Shown in pieces: positions 1-5,814 of a stretch of DNA of 5,923 nucleotides. Below the pieces are notes generated by a model. It was not told where the DNA came from. It did not search any database and saw nothing but the letters and a program-made list of their open reading frames with translations. The translations under genes and the position numbers were made by a program. The stretch is from an uncultured Clostridia bacterium. GTDB lineage: Bacteria; Bacillota_A; Clostridia; Oscillospirales; Oscillospiraceae. The stretch is taken from positions 1-5,923 of the forward strand of contig CAMZIX010000079.1 of assembly GCA_947307375.1 (NCBI GenBank), written 5' to 3'. The number at the start of each line of letters is the position of its first letter. Within the stretch, counting starts at the first letter, position 1.

Positions 1-683
1 TGATCATCCTGATCTACTGGGTGATCACGGAGCTGTTCACGATCCTGTTCCGCTTCACCGGCCTGCCGGACGAGCGCGCCCGCTTCCAGGTCATCTCCCT
101 GCTGACCGGCTGCGGCTATACCACCCGGGAGAGCGAGATGTTCCTCTCCAACAGGCACAGAAGGCGGCTGGCCCGGATCACGATGCTCTTCGGCTACGTC
201 TTCAACATCACGATCGTATCCGCATTCATCAACGTGTTTTTCTCCCTGAAGCTGAGCCAGATGGGGCTGAACTATCTCAGCTTTCTGATCCCCGTCGCCG
301 CCGTCGCGATCATTTTCATCTTCATGCGCGTGCCGAGCGTCCGCGCCTGGGGCGACGCGGTGCTGGAGCGCTTTGCCGACCGGCTGGTCGGACAGACGGA
401 CCGTTTCAACACAGTCATGCTCCTGGATTATATCGGGACGGAGTCCATCGCCCTCGTCACGCTCAACAGCATCCCCGAGGAATACCGGGGCGTGCCCCTG
501 GCCCAGACGGGGCTGAAGGCGGACACCGGCATCCTGGTGATGCTGGTCGAGCGGCCGGGGCAGAAGGCCATGCCGGCCGGGGCGGACACGGTCTTCGCCG
601 CCGGCGACAAGCTGACCGTTTTCGGCGATTATACCCTGATCTGCAAGACCTTCCACGCGCGCGAGCGCTTCACGGAAGGCTGA
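1..683 (+). CDS. TrkA-C (RCK_C) domain membrane protein, 5'-truncated by window edge
   Basis: The reading frame is open to the left edge (first full codon at base 3), so the gene begins upstream and the GTG at 21 is only an internal codon. The visible part shows a hydrophobic segment at the very start, then a charged cytoplasmic-looking stretch with a Gly/Thr-rich motif (SLLTGCGYTTRESE) and a basic RHRRR patch, then two more hydrophobic segments (about residues 53-76 and 83-101 counted from the GTG). The last 90 or so residues look like a TrkA-C/RCK_C domain: LVTLNSIPEEYRGVPLAQ, then ILVMLVERPG, then a GADTVFAAGDKLTVFGD closing motif. That domain usually binds a small ligand or nucleotide and gates transport. 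What is transported or sensed here cannot be told. It ends 12 bp before the GTPase gene, whose ribosome binding site overlaps this stop codon, so the two are probably co-transcribed. Family assignment is fairly sure; function is unknown. Confidence 0.8.
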   Translation, partial: IILIYWVITELFTILFRFTGLPDERARFQVISLLTGCGYTTRESEMFLSNRHRRRLARITMLFGYVFNITIVSAFINVFFSLKLSQMGLNYLSFLIPVAAVAIIFIFMRVPSVRAWGDAVLERFADRLVGQTDRFNTVMLLDYIGTESIALVTLNSIPEEYRGVPLAQTGLKADTGILVMLVERPGQKAMPAGADTVFAAGDKLTVFGDYTLICKTFHARERFTEG

Positions 684-695
684 GGAGTCTGAACC

Positions 696-1757
696 ATGAG
701 AAAATTCGCAGTGATCAGCGGTTTCCTCGGCGCGGGCAAAACGACGCTGATGATGGCGCTGACGCAGTTTTATTCCGCGCATTACGGCAAGGCCGCCATG
801 ATCTCCAACGACCTCGGCGCGGGCGTTCTGCTGGCCGACCACCGGCTGGCGCAGCTCGGCGGCTGCCTGGCCTCCCAGATCACCGACGAGTGCATCTGCT
901 TCTGCCACGATGTCCTGACCGAGCGCCTGGAGGCCTGCTACGCCGAGGGCTGCGAGCTGGTCGTCTCCGACATCCCCGGCTTCGGCGTCGGCGCGCAGGA
1001 GCACGTCTACCACGGCCTGACGGAGAGCCGTCCCGGGCAGTTCGAGCTGGCGCCCTTCACGGTCCTGAGCGAGCCGCGCAGCCTGGCGCTCCTGCGGGAA
1101 GGCCGGGCCGGCGACATGGGCTTCATCCTGGACGCCCAGCTCCGCGAGGCCGACCTGATCGTGCTGAACAAGGCCGATCTGCTGGACGCTTCCGCGCGCG
1201 GCGAGGCGCTGGCCTGGCTCGCGGCGCGCTATCCCTGGACAAAGCAGCTCGCCCTCAGCGCGAAGACCGGCGAGGGCCTGGACGCGCTCTGCCTGGCGCT
1301 GCGCGATGGCTCGGCCTCGCTCCGCCATCCCGACATCGACTATGACGCCGATGAGCTGCAGGACGCGATGGGCAGCCTCAGCGAGTACTATCTCCAGTAC
1401 CGCGCCCTGGTCTGCTGCAACGACTTCGACGGGAACGCCTATCTGACGGAGCTGGCGGAGGAGATCCGCCGGAAGCTCCGGGAAGCCGGCTGCGACGCGC
1501 CGCATCTGAAGCTCCTGGCCTGGGGGCCGGAGGGGGATTACGGCAAGGCGGATCTGCTGGGCGTGGACCGCCCGATCGAGCTGCCGCGCCGCTTTGAGAA
1601 GCCCTGCACCGACCTGGCGGTGCTGCTGAACACCAGCGCCGCCTGCCCCGATGCGGCGCTCAACCGCCTGATCGGCGAGGCGGTGCAGGCGGTCTCCGAG
1701 CGCTTTCAGCTGGAGCTGACGATCTTCAATAAGGACCATTTCGGTCTGGGGGAATAG
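696..1757 (+). CDS. G3E family (CobW/COG0523-like) GTPase, putative metallochaperone
   Basis: A 353-residue cytoplasmic P-loop GTPase. The N-terminal Walker A GFLGAGKT is at residues 9-16. An ND pair at 38-39 sits where the family usually has NE, a Walker B-like stretch ending SDIPGFG is at 87-97, and the guanine-specificity motif NKAD is at 158-161. This order and the GFLGAGKT form are typical of the G3E class (CobW, HypB, UreG, YjiA), which use GTP hydrolysis to deliver metals or cofactors to enzymes. The family's metal-binding CxCC motif appears here as CICFC (C66, C68, C70), a CxCxC variant. The C-terminal third is divergent and shows no His-rich metal tail. The ATG at 696 follows GAGGAG (682-687) by 8 bases. 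It is followed after one base by the radical SAM gene, which suggests a joint task. The metal and client are unknown; cobalt, zinc, nickel or molybdenum/tungsten enzymes are all possible. The GTPase class is sure. Confidence 0.9.
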   Translation: MRKFAVISGFLGAGKTTLMMALTQFYSAHYGKAAMISNDLGAGVLLADHRLAQLGGCLASQITDECICFCHDVLTERLEACYAEGCELVVSDIPGFGVGAQEHVYHGLTESRPGQFELAPFTVLSEPRSLALLREGRAGDMGFILDAQLREADLIVLNKADLLDASARGEALAWLAARYPWTKQLALSAKTGEGLDALCLALRDGSASLRHPDIDYDADELQDAMGSLSEYYLQYRALVCCNDFDGNAYLTELAEEIRRKLREAGCDAPHLKLLAWGPEGDYGKADLLGVDRPIELPRRFEKPCTDLAVLLNTSAACPDAALNRLIGEAVQAVSERFQLELTIFNKDHFGLGE

Positions 1758-1758
1758 G

Positions 1759-3048
1759 ATGGAAAGCATCATTCGCCGTACGCGCTCGGTCTGCCCGGTC
1801 TGTCTGCGGAATCTTCCGGCGGAGCTGATCCGGGAGGAGGACGGGCGCGTCGTCATGGAAAAACGCTGCCCGGAGCACGGCCCCTTCCGCACGACGGTCT
1901 GGCAGGGGAGAGTCGACTGGGACTCCTGGCTCCTGGGCACGCCGCCGCTCGCGGAGGGCGCCGCGCTGCGCTGTCCGCAGGACTGCGGCATCTGCACCGA
2001 GCATGAGATCGGCACCTGCTGCGCGCTGCTGGAGGTCACGGAGCGCTGCAACCTGCGCTGCCGCTTCTGCTTCGCCCGCGGGGGAGAGGGCTGCGCCGAG
2101 CCGAGTGTCCACGAATTGAAAGACGCGATCCGGGATATCGTCCGCCAGTGCGGCAGCCCGCTGCTGCAGCTCTCGGGCGGCGAGCCGACGCTGCGGGACG
2201 ATCTCGACGAGCTGGTGCGCTTCGCCAAAGAGGCCGGCTGCAGCTATGTGCAGCTCAACACCAACGGCCTGCGCCTGGCGCGGGAGCCGGACTATGCCAA
2301 GCGCCTGGCCGACGCGGGCCTGGACATCGTTTTCCTGCAGTTCGACGGCACGGACGACGCGGTCTATGAGACCCTGCGCGGCGCGCCGCTGCTGGAGGAG
2401 AAAAAAGAGGCGATCCGCGTCTGCGGCGCGCTCCGCCTCGGCGTGACGCTGGTGCCCACGGTGGTCAGGGGCATCAACGACGGCGAGCTCGGCGCGATCG
2501 TCGCCTTCGCGGCCGCGCAGACCCCCGCCGTCCGCGGGATCCATTTCCAGCCGGTCTCCTGGTTCGGCCGCTGCCCCGGTCAGCCGACGGACGGGGACCG
2601 CTACACGCTGGATCAGCTCATGGCGGACCTCAGCGCGCAGGCCGGCATCCCGATCGAAAGCTTCATGCCCTCGCGCTGCGACCACCCGCTCTGCGGCTTC
2701 CACGCAAGCTTCCTGATCGAGCCTTCAGGCGGCCTCCGCCCGCTCAGCTCGATCACCCACTCCTCGCACAGCCGCGGCTGCGCCCGGGACAACCGGGAGT
2801 ACGTGGCCCGGCACTGGCGCCGCGCGCCGGAGGAGCCCGCGCCCGCCTCTGCGCTCTCGGACGAGATGGACTTCGACGCCTTCCTCTACCGCCTGCGGCA
2901 CGAGAGCCTGACCCTCTCGGCCATGGCCTTCCAGGATGCGGGCAACCTGAATCTCGAGCGCCTGCACAGCTGCAGCCTCCACGTCTACGACCGGGGGAAG
3001 ATCAAGCCCTTCTGCGCGAAATATCTGACGCCCTTCCTCCCGGAGTGA
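1759..3048 (+). CDS. trsS: Cys-rich radical SAM protein, TrsS/Tes-like
   Basis: A 429-residue radical SAM enzyme. The cluster-binding CxxxCxxC is at residues 97-104 (CNLRCRFC) and GGEPT, the SAM-contacting motif, is at 140-144. In front is a Cys-rich N-terminal region: CPVC at 12-15, CPEHG at 37-41, and CPQDCGIC with a nearby EH at 72-82, then CC at 87-88. The C-terminal part has MAFQDAGNLNLERL from 389, C405, and KPFC ending at C419. This arrangement resembles proteins annotated as radical SAM (seleno)protein TrsS, and more distantly the archaeal tetraether synthase Tes/MJ0619 group, which shares the CPEHG-type N-terminus and the FQDA...PFCA C-terminus. No in-frame TGA occurs, so this copy is a Cys form with no selenocysteine visible. 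The extra Cys clusters could bind a rubredoxin-like metal or auxiliary Fe-S clusters. The substrate is unknown. The start ATG is one base after the GTPase stop, with GGGGGAA just upstream inside that gene. Radical SAM membership is certain; the symbol rests on recollection of the family and is moderate. Confidence 0.85.
   Translation: MESIIRRTRSVCPVCLRNLPAELIREEDGRVVMEKRCPEHGPFRTTVWQGRVDWDSWLLGTPPLAEGAALRCPQDCGICTEHEIGTCCALLEVTERCNLRCRFCFARGGEGCAEPSVHELKDAIRDIVRQCGSPLLQLSGGEPTLRDDLDELVRFAKEAGCSYVQLNTNGLRLAREPDYAKRLADAGLDIVFLQFDGTDDAVYETLRGAPLLEEKKEAIRVCGALRLGVTLVPTVVRGINDGELGAIVAFAAAQTPAVRGIHFQPVSWFGRCPGQPTDGDRYTLDQLMADLSAQAGIPIESFMPSRCDHPLCGFHASFLIEPSGGLRPLSSITHSSHSRGCARDNREYVARHWRRAPEEPAPASALSDEMDFDAFLYRLRHESLTLSAMAFQDAGNLNLERLHSCSLHVYDRGKIKPFCAKYLTPFLPE
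2878..2897 (+). repeat. 20-bp perfect direct repeat, copy 1 (coding)
   Basis: These 20 bases lie inside the radical SAM gene, where they encode AFLYRLR in frame. They recur exactly at 3053-3072, just after the stop codon. The match stops sharply on both sides. Confidence 0.85.
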
Positions 3049-3052
3049 AAAA

Positions 3053-3072
3053 GCCTTCCTCTACCGCCTGCG
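3053..3072 (+). repeat. 20-bp perfect direct repeat, copy 2 (at terminator)
   Basis: An exact copy of 2878-2897, lying 4 bases after the radical SAM stop codon and out of frame with the coding copy. Its last six bases form the base of the left arm of the terminator at 3067-3095. Confidence 0.85.
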
Positions 3073-3095
3073 CCCGCTTCCGGGCGCAGGTTTTT
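3067..3095 (+). terminator. Rho-independent terminator after the radical SAM gene
   Basis: A perfect 10-bp GC-rich stem pairs CCTGCGCCCG (3067-3076) with CGGGCGCAGG (3081-3090) around a CTTC loop, directly followed by TTTTT (3091-3095) and more pyrimidines. It starts 18 bases after the stop codon and should end the GTPase/radical SAM transcript, separating it from the Moco operon. Confidence 0.95.
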
Positions 3096-3110
3096 CCTTT
3101 CTGCGGTCCG

Positions 3111-3149
3111 AAAAATGCGCCCGGAAAATTGACAAGAGGGCGCTTTTTT
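3111..3149. repeat. Inverted repeat enclosing the -35 box
   Basis: AAAAA-T-GCGCCC (3111-3122) pairs with GGGCGC-T-TTTTT (3138-3149) apart from one T:T mismatch, leaving a 15-base loop that contains the TTGACA -35 hexamer (3129-3134). It could be an operator for a dimeric regulator of the Moco operon. It could also be a second, weaker terminator, since the T-run directly follows the GC stem. Coincidence with promoter AT content is possible for the A/T outer part. Confidence 0.5.
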
Positions 3150-3157
3150 GGTATAAC
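3129..3157 (+). promoter_or_regulatory. Strong sigma-A promoter of the Moco operon
   Basis: A perfect -35 TTGACA (3129-3134) is followed by a 17-bp spacer and TATAAC (3152-3157), one mismatch from consensus. TG at 3149-3150 makes an extended -10. Transcription should start near 3164, giving a leader of about 60 bases before the ATG at 3224. It lies directly after the upstream terminator, which fits independent expression of the downstream three genes. Confidence 0.88.
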
Positions 3158-3180
3158 AGAACATGGCGAATTGTTTTTGC

Positions 3181-3203
3181 TTGATACTCGCTATTGCGAT
3201 CAA
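3181..3203 (+). other. Possible leader hairpin upstream of the first Moco gene
   Basis: TTGAT (3181-3185) pairs with ATCAA (3199-3203), and CGC (3189-3191) pairs with GCG (3196-3198) around a TATT loop, with a 3-base bulge. It ends just before the ribosome binding site. The leader is far too short for a known Moco riboswitch, so this is at most a small stability or translation element. Confidence 0.3.
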
Positions 3204-3205
3204 CC

Positions 3206-3215
3206 GGAAAGGAAG
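3206..3215 (+). promoter_or_regulatory. Ribosome binding site deciding the ATG at 3224
   Basis: The purine run GGAAAGGAAG ends 8 bases before the ATG at 3224. An in-frame TTG at 3194 precedes this site and has no comparable one of its own, so the shorter 342-residue product is preferred. Confidence 0.85.
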
Positions 3216-3223
3216 CAGCCGTC

Positions 3224-4252
3224 ATGAAACTGATGAAAACCGAAGACGCGGTCGGCCATGTGCTGTGCCACGATATCACCCAGATCATCAAGGACGAGAA
3301 GAAGGGCCCGGTGTTCCGCAAGGGACACATCATCCGCCCGGAGGACGTGCCCGTCCTGCTGAGCGTGGGGAAGGACCATATCTATATCTGGGAAAACAAC
3401 GAAAACATGCTGCACGAGGACGAGGCGGCGGAAATCCTGCGCGATCTGTGCATCAGCGAGAACATGCACGCCACCGAGCCGAAGGAGGGCAAGATCGAGC
3501 TGATCGCCGATACCGACGGCCTGCTGCTGATCGACGTGGAGCGTCTGCGCGCGGTGAACGCGCTGGGCGACATGATGATCGCCACCCGCGCCTCCGGCTT
3601 TGTGGTGAAAAAGGGCGACAAGCTCTGCGGCACCCGCGTCATCCCGCTCGTCATCGAAAAGGAGCGCATGGAGCGCGCGAAGGAAGTCGTCGGCGCCGAG
3701 CCGCTGCTGCGCCTCGTGCCGCTGAAGGCCAAAAAGGTCGGCGTCGTCACCACCGGCAACGAGGTCTTCTACGGCCGCATCGAGGACACTTTCACCCCGG
3801 TCATCGTCCAGAAGCTGCGCGAATTCGGCGGCTGCGAGATGGTCGAGCACGTGACGCTCAACGACGACCACGAGAAGATCACCGCCGCCGTGCTGGATAT
3901 GCTGGACAAGGGCTGCGACATGGTCCTCTGCAGCGGCGGCATGAGCGTCGACCCGGACGACAAGACCCCGCTGGCCATCAGGAACACCGGCGCGAACATC
4001 GTGTCCTACGGCTCCCCGGTGCTGCCCGGGGCGATGTTCCTCGTCTCCTATATGCCGGACGGCCGGCCCGTCTGCGGTCTGCCCGGCTGCGTCATGTACG
4101 CCAGGCGCACGATCTTCGATCTGCTGCTGCCCTATCTTGTGACCGACACGCCGATCACAAAGGAACATCTGGCCGCGCTCGGCCACGGCGGCCTCTGCCT
4201 CAACTGCAGGGTCTGCCATTTCCCGAACTGCGGCTTCGGCAAAGGGACCTGA
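3224..4252 (+). CDS. MoeA-like molybdopterin-binding protein with Cys-rich C-terminal tail
   Basis: A 342-residue cytoplasmic protein. The C-terminal half carries a molybdopterin-binding (MoCF/MoeA-MogA) fold: VGVVTTGNEV around 172-181, the acidic loop SGGMSVDPDD at 237-246, VLPGAMF at 266-272 and GLPGC at 285-289. These are the places where MoeA and MogA hold molybdopterin. The first 160 or so residues resemble a reduced MoeA-type N-terminal region, but the protein is shorter than ordinary MoeA (about 400 residues). It ends in CLNCRVCHFPNC (325-336), four Cys spaced C-x2-C-x2-C-x4-C, followed by GFGKG. This could bind an Fe-S cluster or zinc and is absent from classical MoeA. It is first in the operon, 4 bp ahead of moaA. 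Likely role: molybdate or tungstate insertion, or handling of molybdopterin. The ATG is chosen because of the ribosome binding site at 3206-3215. The domain call is sure; the exact reaction is inferred. Confidence 0.9.
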   Translation: MKLMKTEDAVGHVLCHDITQIIKDEKKGPVFRKGHIIRPEDVPVLLSVGKDHIYIWENNENMLHEDEAAEILRDLCISENMHATEPKEGKIELIADTDGLLLIDVERLRAVNALGDMMIATRASGFVVKKGDKLCGTRVIPLVIEKERMERAKEVVGAEPLLRLVPLKAKKVGVVTTGNEVFYGRIEDTFTPVIVQKLREFGGCEMVEHVTLNDDHEKITAAVLDMLDKGCDMVLCSGGMSVDPDDKTPLAIRNTGANIVSYGSPVLPGAMFLVSYMPDGRPVCGLPGCVMYARRTIFDLLLPYLVTDTPITKEHLAALGHGGLCLNCRVCHFPNCGFGKGT

Positions 4253-4256
4253 TGCC

Positions 4257-5228
4257 ATGCTGGACCAATTCAACCGCAACATCGACTATATCCGCCTCTC
4301 GATCACCGACCGCTGCAACCTGCGCTGCCGCTACTGCATGCCGGAGGGCGCGGCCTATGAGAGCCACGAGGCCATCCTGCGCTATGAGGAGATCCTGCGC
4401 ATCTGCCGGGCCGCGATCGAGCTGGGGATCACGAAATTCAAGCTCACCGGCGGCGAGCCGCTGGTGCGCAGGGGCTGCGCGGAGCTTGCCGCTGCGCTGA
4501 AGGCGCTGCCCGGGGCGGAGCAGGTCACCCTGACGACCAACGGCCTGCTGCTGGGCGAGCATCTGGACGCCCTCTGCGCCGCCGGCCTGGACGCGGTGAA
4601 CCTCAGCCTCGACACCCTGGACGCGGACAAATACCGCCGGATCACCGGCTTTTCCGGCTTTCGGCCGGAGGACGCGCTGGCCCTGCTCCGCCGCTGCTGC
4701 GACAAGGGCCTGCGCGCCAAGCTCAACGCCGTCCTGCTGCCCGAGAACCGGGACGAGGTCTGCGCGCTCGCCGCGATCGCCGCGGCGCTGCCGGTGGACG
4801 TGCGCTTCATCGAGCTGATGCCCATCGGCTTCGGCGGGAGCCTGGAGCGCGTCGACCCGGACGCGGCGCTGGCCGCGCTGAAAGAGCGCTGGCCGGATCT
4901 GCACGCGACCGACGAAAAGCGCGGCAACGGCCCCGCCGTCTACTACGCCGCCGAGGGCCTGCAGGGCCGCCTCGGCTTCATCGACGCGGTCAGCCATCGC
5001 TTCTGCGAGAGCTGCAACCGCGTGCGCCTGACCAGCACCGGCCAGCTCAAGCCTTGCCTCTGCTACGACAGCACCGCGGACCTGCGCGCCCTGCTGCGCG
5101 GCGGCTGCAGCGACGAGGAGCTGAAGACCGCTCTCCGCGACGGGATCTACCGCAAGCCGCGGGCCCACCGCTTCGACCTGCCGCAGGAGATCACCGAACG
5201 CCATATCATGAGCCAGATCGGAGGATAA
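4257..5228 (+). CDS. moaA: GTP 3',8-cyclase MoaA
   Basis: A 323-residue radical SAM enzyme that starts Moco synthesis by converting GTP to 3',8-cyclo-7,8-dihydro-GTP, which MoaC then turns into cyclic pyranopterin monophosphate. The N-terminal SAM cluster motif is CNLRCRYC (C20, C24, C27), with GGEPL at 65-69 and LSLDT at 116-120. RFIELMP is at 183-189. The C-terminal GTP-side cluster motif is CxxC-x13-C (C250, C253, C267), containing NRVRL with the arginines expected near GTP. The protein ends in the conserved Gly-Gly (322-323) needed for catalysis in this family. All key residues are present and the length is normal, so it should be active. It begins 4 bp after the MoeA-like gene, with AAGGGA upstream as ribosome binding site, and 4 bp separate it from mogA. 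MoaC is not in the window. Confidence 0.97.
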   Translation: MLDQFNRNIDYIRLSITDRCNLRCRYCMPEGAAYESHEAILRYEEILRICRAAIELGITKFKLTGGEPLVRRGCAELAAALKALPGAEQVTLTTNGLLLGEHLDALCAAGLDAVNLSLDTLDADKYRRITGFSGFRPEDALALLRRCCDKGLRAKLNAVLLPENRDEVCALAAIAAALPVDVRFIELMPIGFGGSLERVDPDAALAALKERWPDLHATDEKRGNGPAVYYAAEGLQGRLGFIDAVSHRFCESCNRVRLTSTGQLKPCLCYDSTADLRALLRGGCSDEELKTALRDGIYRKPRAHRFDLPQEITERHIMSQIGG

Positions 5229-5232
5229 ACCG

Positions 5233-5712
5233 ATGCCCTTCAAAGCCTATGTTCTCACCTCCAGCGACTCCGGCTACGCCGGGGAGCGCGAGGACCTCTC
5301 CGGCCCGCTCGCGATGGACATGCTCCGCGAGGCGGGCTGGGACGTCGTCGGCTACGCACTGCTGCCCGACGAGTTCTCCCAGCTGACCGAAAAGCTGATC
5401 ACCGTCTGCGATTCCGGGGAAGCGGATCTGCTGATCACCACCGGCGGCACCGGCTTTTCCAAGCGCGACTGCATGCCGGAGGCGACGCTGGCCGCCGCCG
5501 AGCGCGAGGTGCCCGGCATCCCCGAGGCCATGCGCTGGTATTCCCTGCAGATCACGCCCCGGGCGATGCTGTCCCGGGCCGCCGCGGGCATCCGCGGCAA
5601 TACCCTGATCGTCAATCTCCCCGGCAGTCCGAAGGCCGTGAAGGAGAACCTCGGCGCCATCCTGGACACGCTGGAGCACGCGGTCCACATGATGCAGGGC
5701 CGGGGGCACTGA
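5233..5712 (+). CDS. mogA: Molybdopterin adenylyltransferase, MogA/MoaB family
   Basis: A 159-residue single-domain MoCF protein, the normal length for MogA/MoaB. It transfers AMP from ATP to molybdopterin, giving the adenylylated form that MoeA uses for metal insertion. Motifs: LTSSDSG near the N-terminus followed by GEREDLSGP, PDE with D46, TTGGTGFSKRD at 69-79 with D79, and LPGSPKAV at 129-136. D46 and D79 match the two aspartates important in E. coli MogA by motif position. The residues after D79 are CMPEAT, where the usual sequence is VTPEAT, a small deviation. The ATG at 5233 follows GGAGG (5220-5224) by 8 bases, the site lying in the end of moaA, so translation is probably coupled. It is the last gene of the Moco operon before a 102-bp gap. 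MogA versus MoaB naming is a matter of convention here; the fold is certain. Confidence 0.93.
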   Translation: MPFKAYVLTSSDSGYAGEREDLSGPLAMDMLREAGWDVVGYALLPDEFSQLTEKLITVCDSGEADLLITTGGTGFSKRDCMPEATLAAAEREVPGIPEAMRWYSLQITPRAMLSRAAAGIRGNTLIVNLPGSPKAVKENLGAILDTLEHAVHMMQGRGH

Positions 5713-5740
5713 TCCGGGCGACAAGTTCATACGGATTTTT
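5712..5740 (+). terminator. Weak possible terminator after mogA
   Basis: ATCCG (5712-5716) can pair with CGGAT (5732-5736) around a 15-base loop, followed by TTTT. The stem is short and the loop large, so it would at best stop part of the transcripts and allow read-through into the lipoprotein gene. Confidence 0.25.
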
Positions 5741-5773
5741 CCTGTTTCGGTATAGGCGCGTAAATCGCGTTTA

Positions 5774-5779
5774 TATAAT
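5774..5779 (+). promoter_or_regulatory. Candidate -10 box for the lipoprotein gene
   Basis: A perfect TATAAT stands in an AT-rich island 36 bases before the start codon. No good -35 hexamer lies at the 16-18 bp distance, where the sequence is TATAGG or similar, so the promoter may need an activator. Just upstream, 5757-5773 holds a CGCG repeat spaced by five bases and a TAAA/TTTA inverted pair, a possible regulator site. Confidence 0.5.
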
Positions 5780-5799
5780 ATTTTTCCCTGAAAGATGGG

Positions 5800-5806
5800 A
5801 AGGAGG
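5800..5806 (+). promoter_or_regulatory. Ribosome binding site of the lipoprotein gene
   Basis: AAGGAGG, a near-perfect Shine-Dalgarno sequence, ends 8 bases before the ATG at 5815. It is the strongest site in the window and fits a highly translated surface protein. Confidence 0.9.
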
Positions 5807-5814
5807 CAGCAAAC

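Noticed and set aside
1726..2703. 325-codon open frame on the - strand
   Set aside because: Antisense shadow of the radical SAM gene, rich in Arg and Ala, with no recognisable domain.
1759..3048. Selenocysteine recoding in the TrsS-like gene
   Set aside because: No in-frame TGA occurs before the final stop, and the sequence after that stop is a terminator, not a continuation of the protein.
3158..3223. Moco or tungsten cofactor riboswitch in the leader
   Set aside because: The leader is only about 60 bases with one small hairpin, too short for the known multi-helix Moco RNA motif.
3200..4282. 360-codon open frame on the - strand
   Set aside because: It lies antisense to the MoeA-like gene, with composition typical of a shadow (many Ala, Asp, His, Val) and no motif.
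3163..4500. 445-codon open frame on the + strand overlapping the MoeA-like gene and moaA
   Set aside because: It is very rich in Arg, Gly and Ala, matches no family and overlaps two clear genes in another frame. It is a GC-rich coding shadow; its ATG also falls at about the transcription start.
4200..5243. 347-codon open frame on the - strand
   Set aside because: Antisense shadow of moaA, Ala/Val/Gln-rich low-complexity translation without motifs.
5766..5780. ModE-type operator near the lipoprotein promoter
   Set aside because: Only a loose half-site resemblance (CGTTTATAT) is present, with no second half at the expected spacing.
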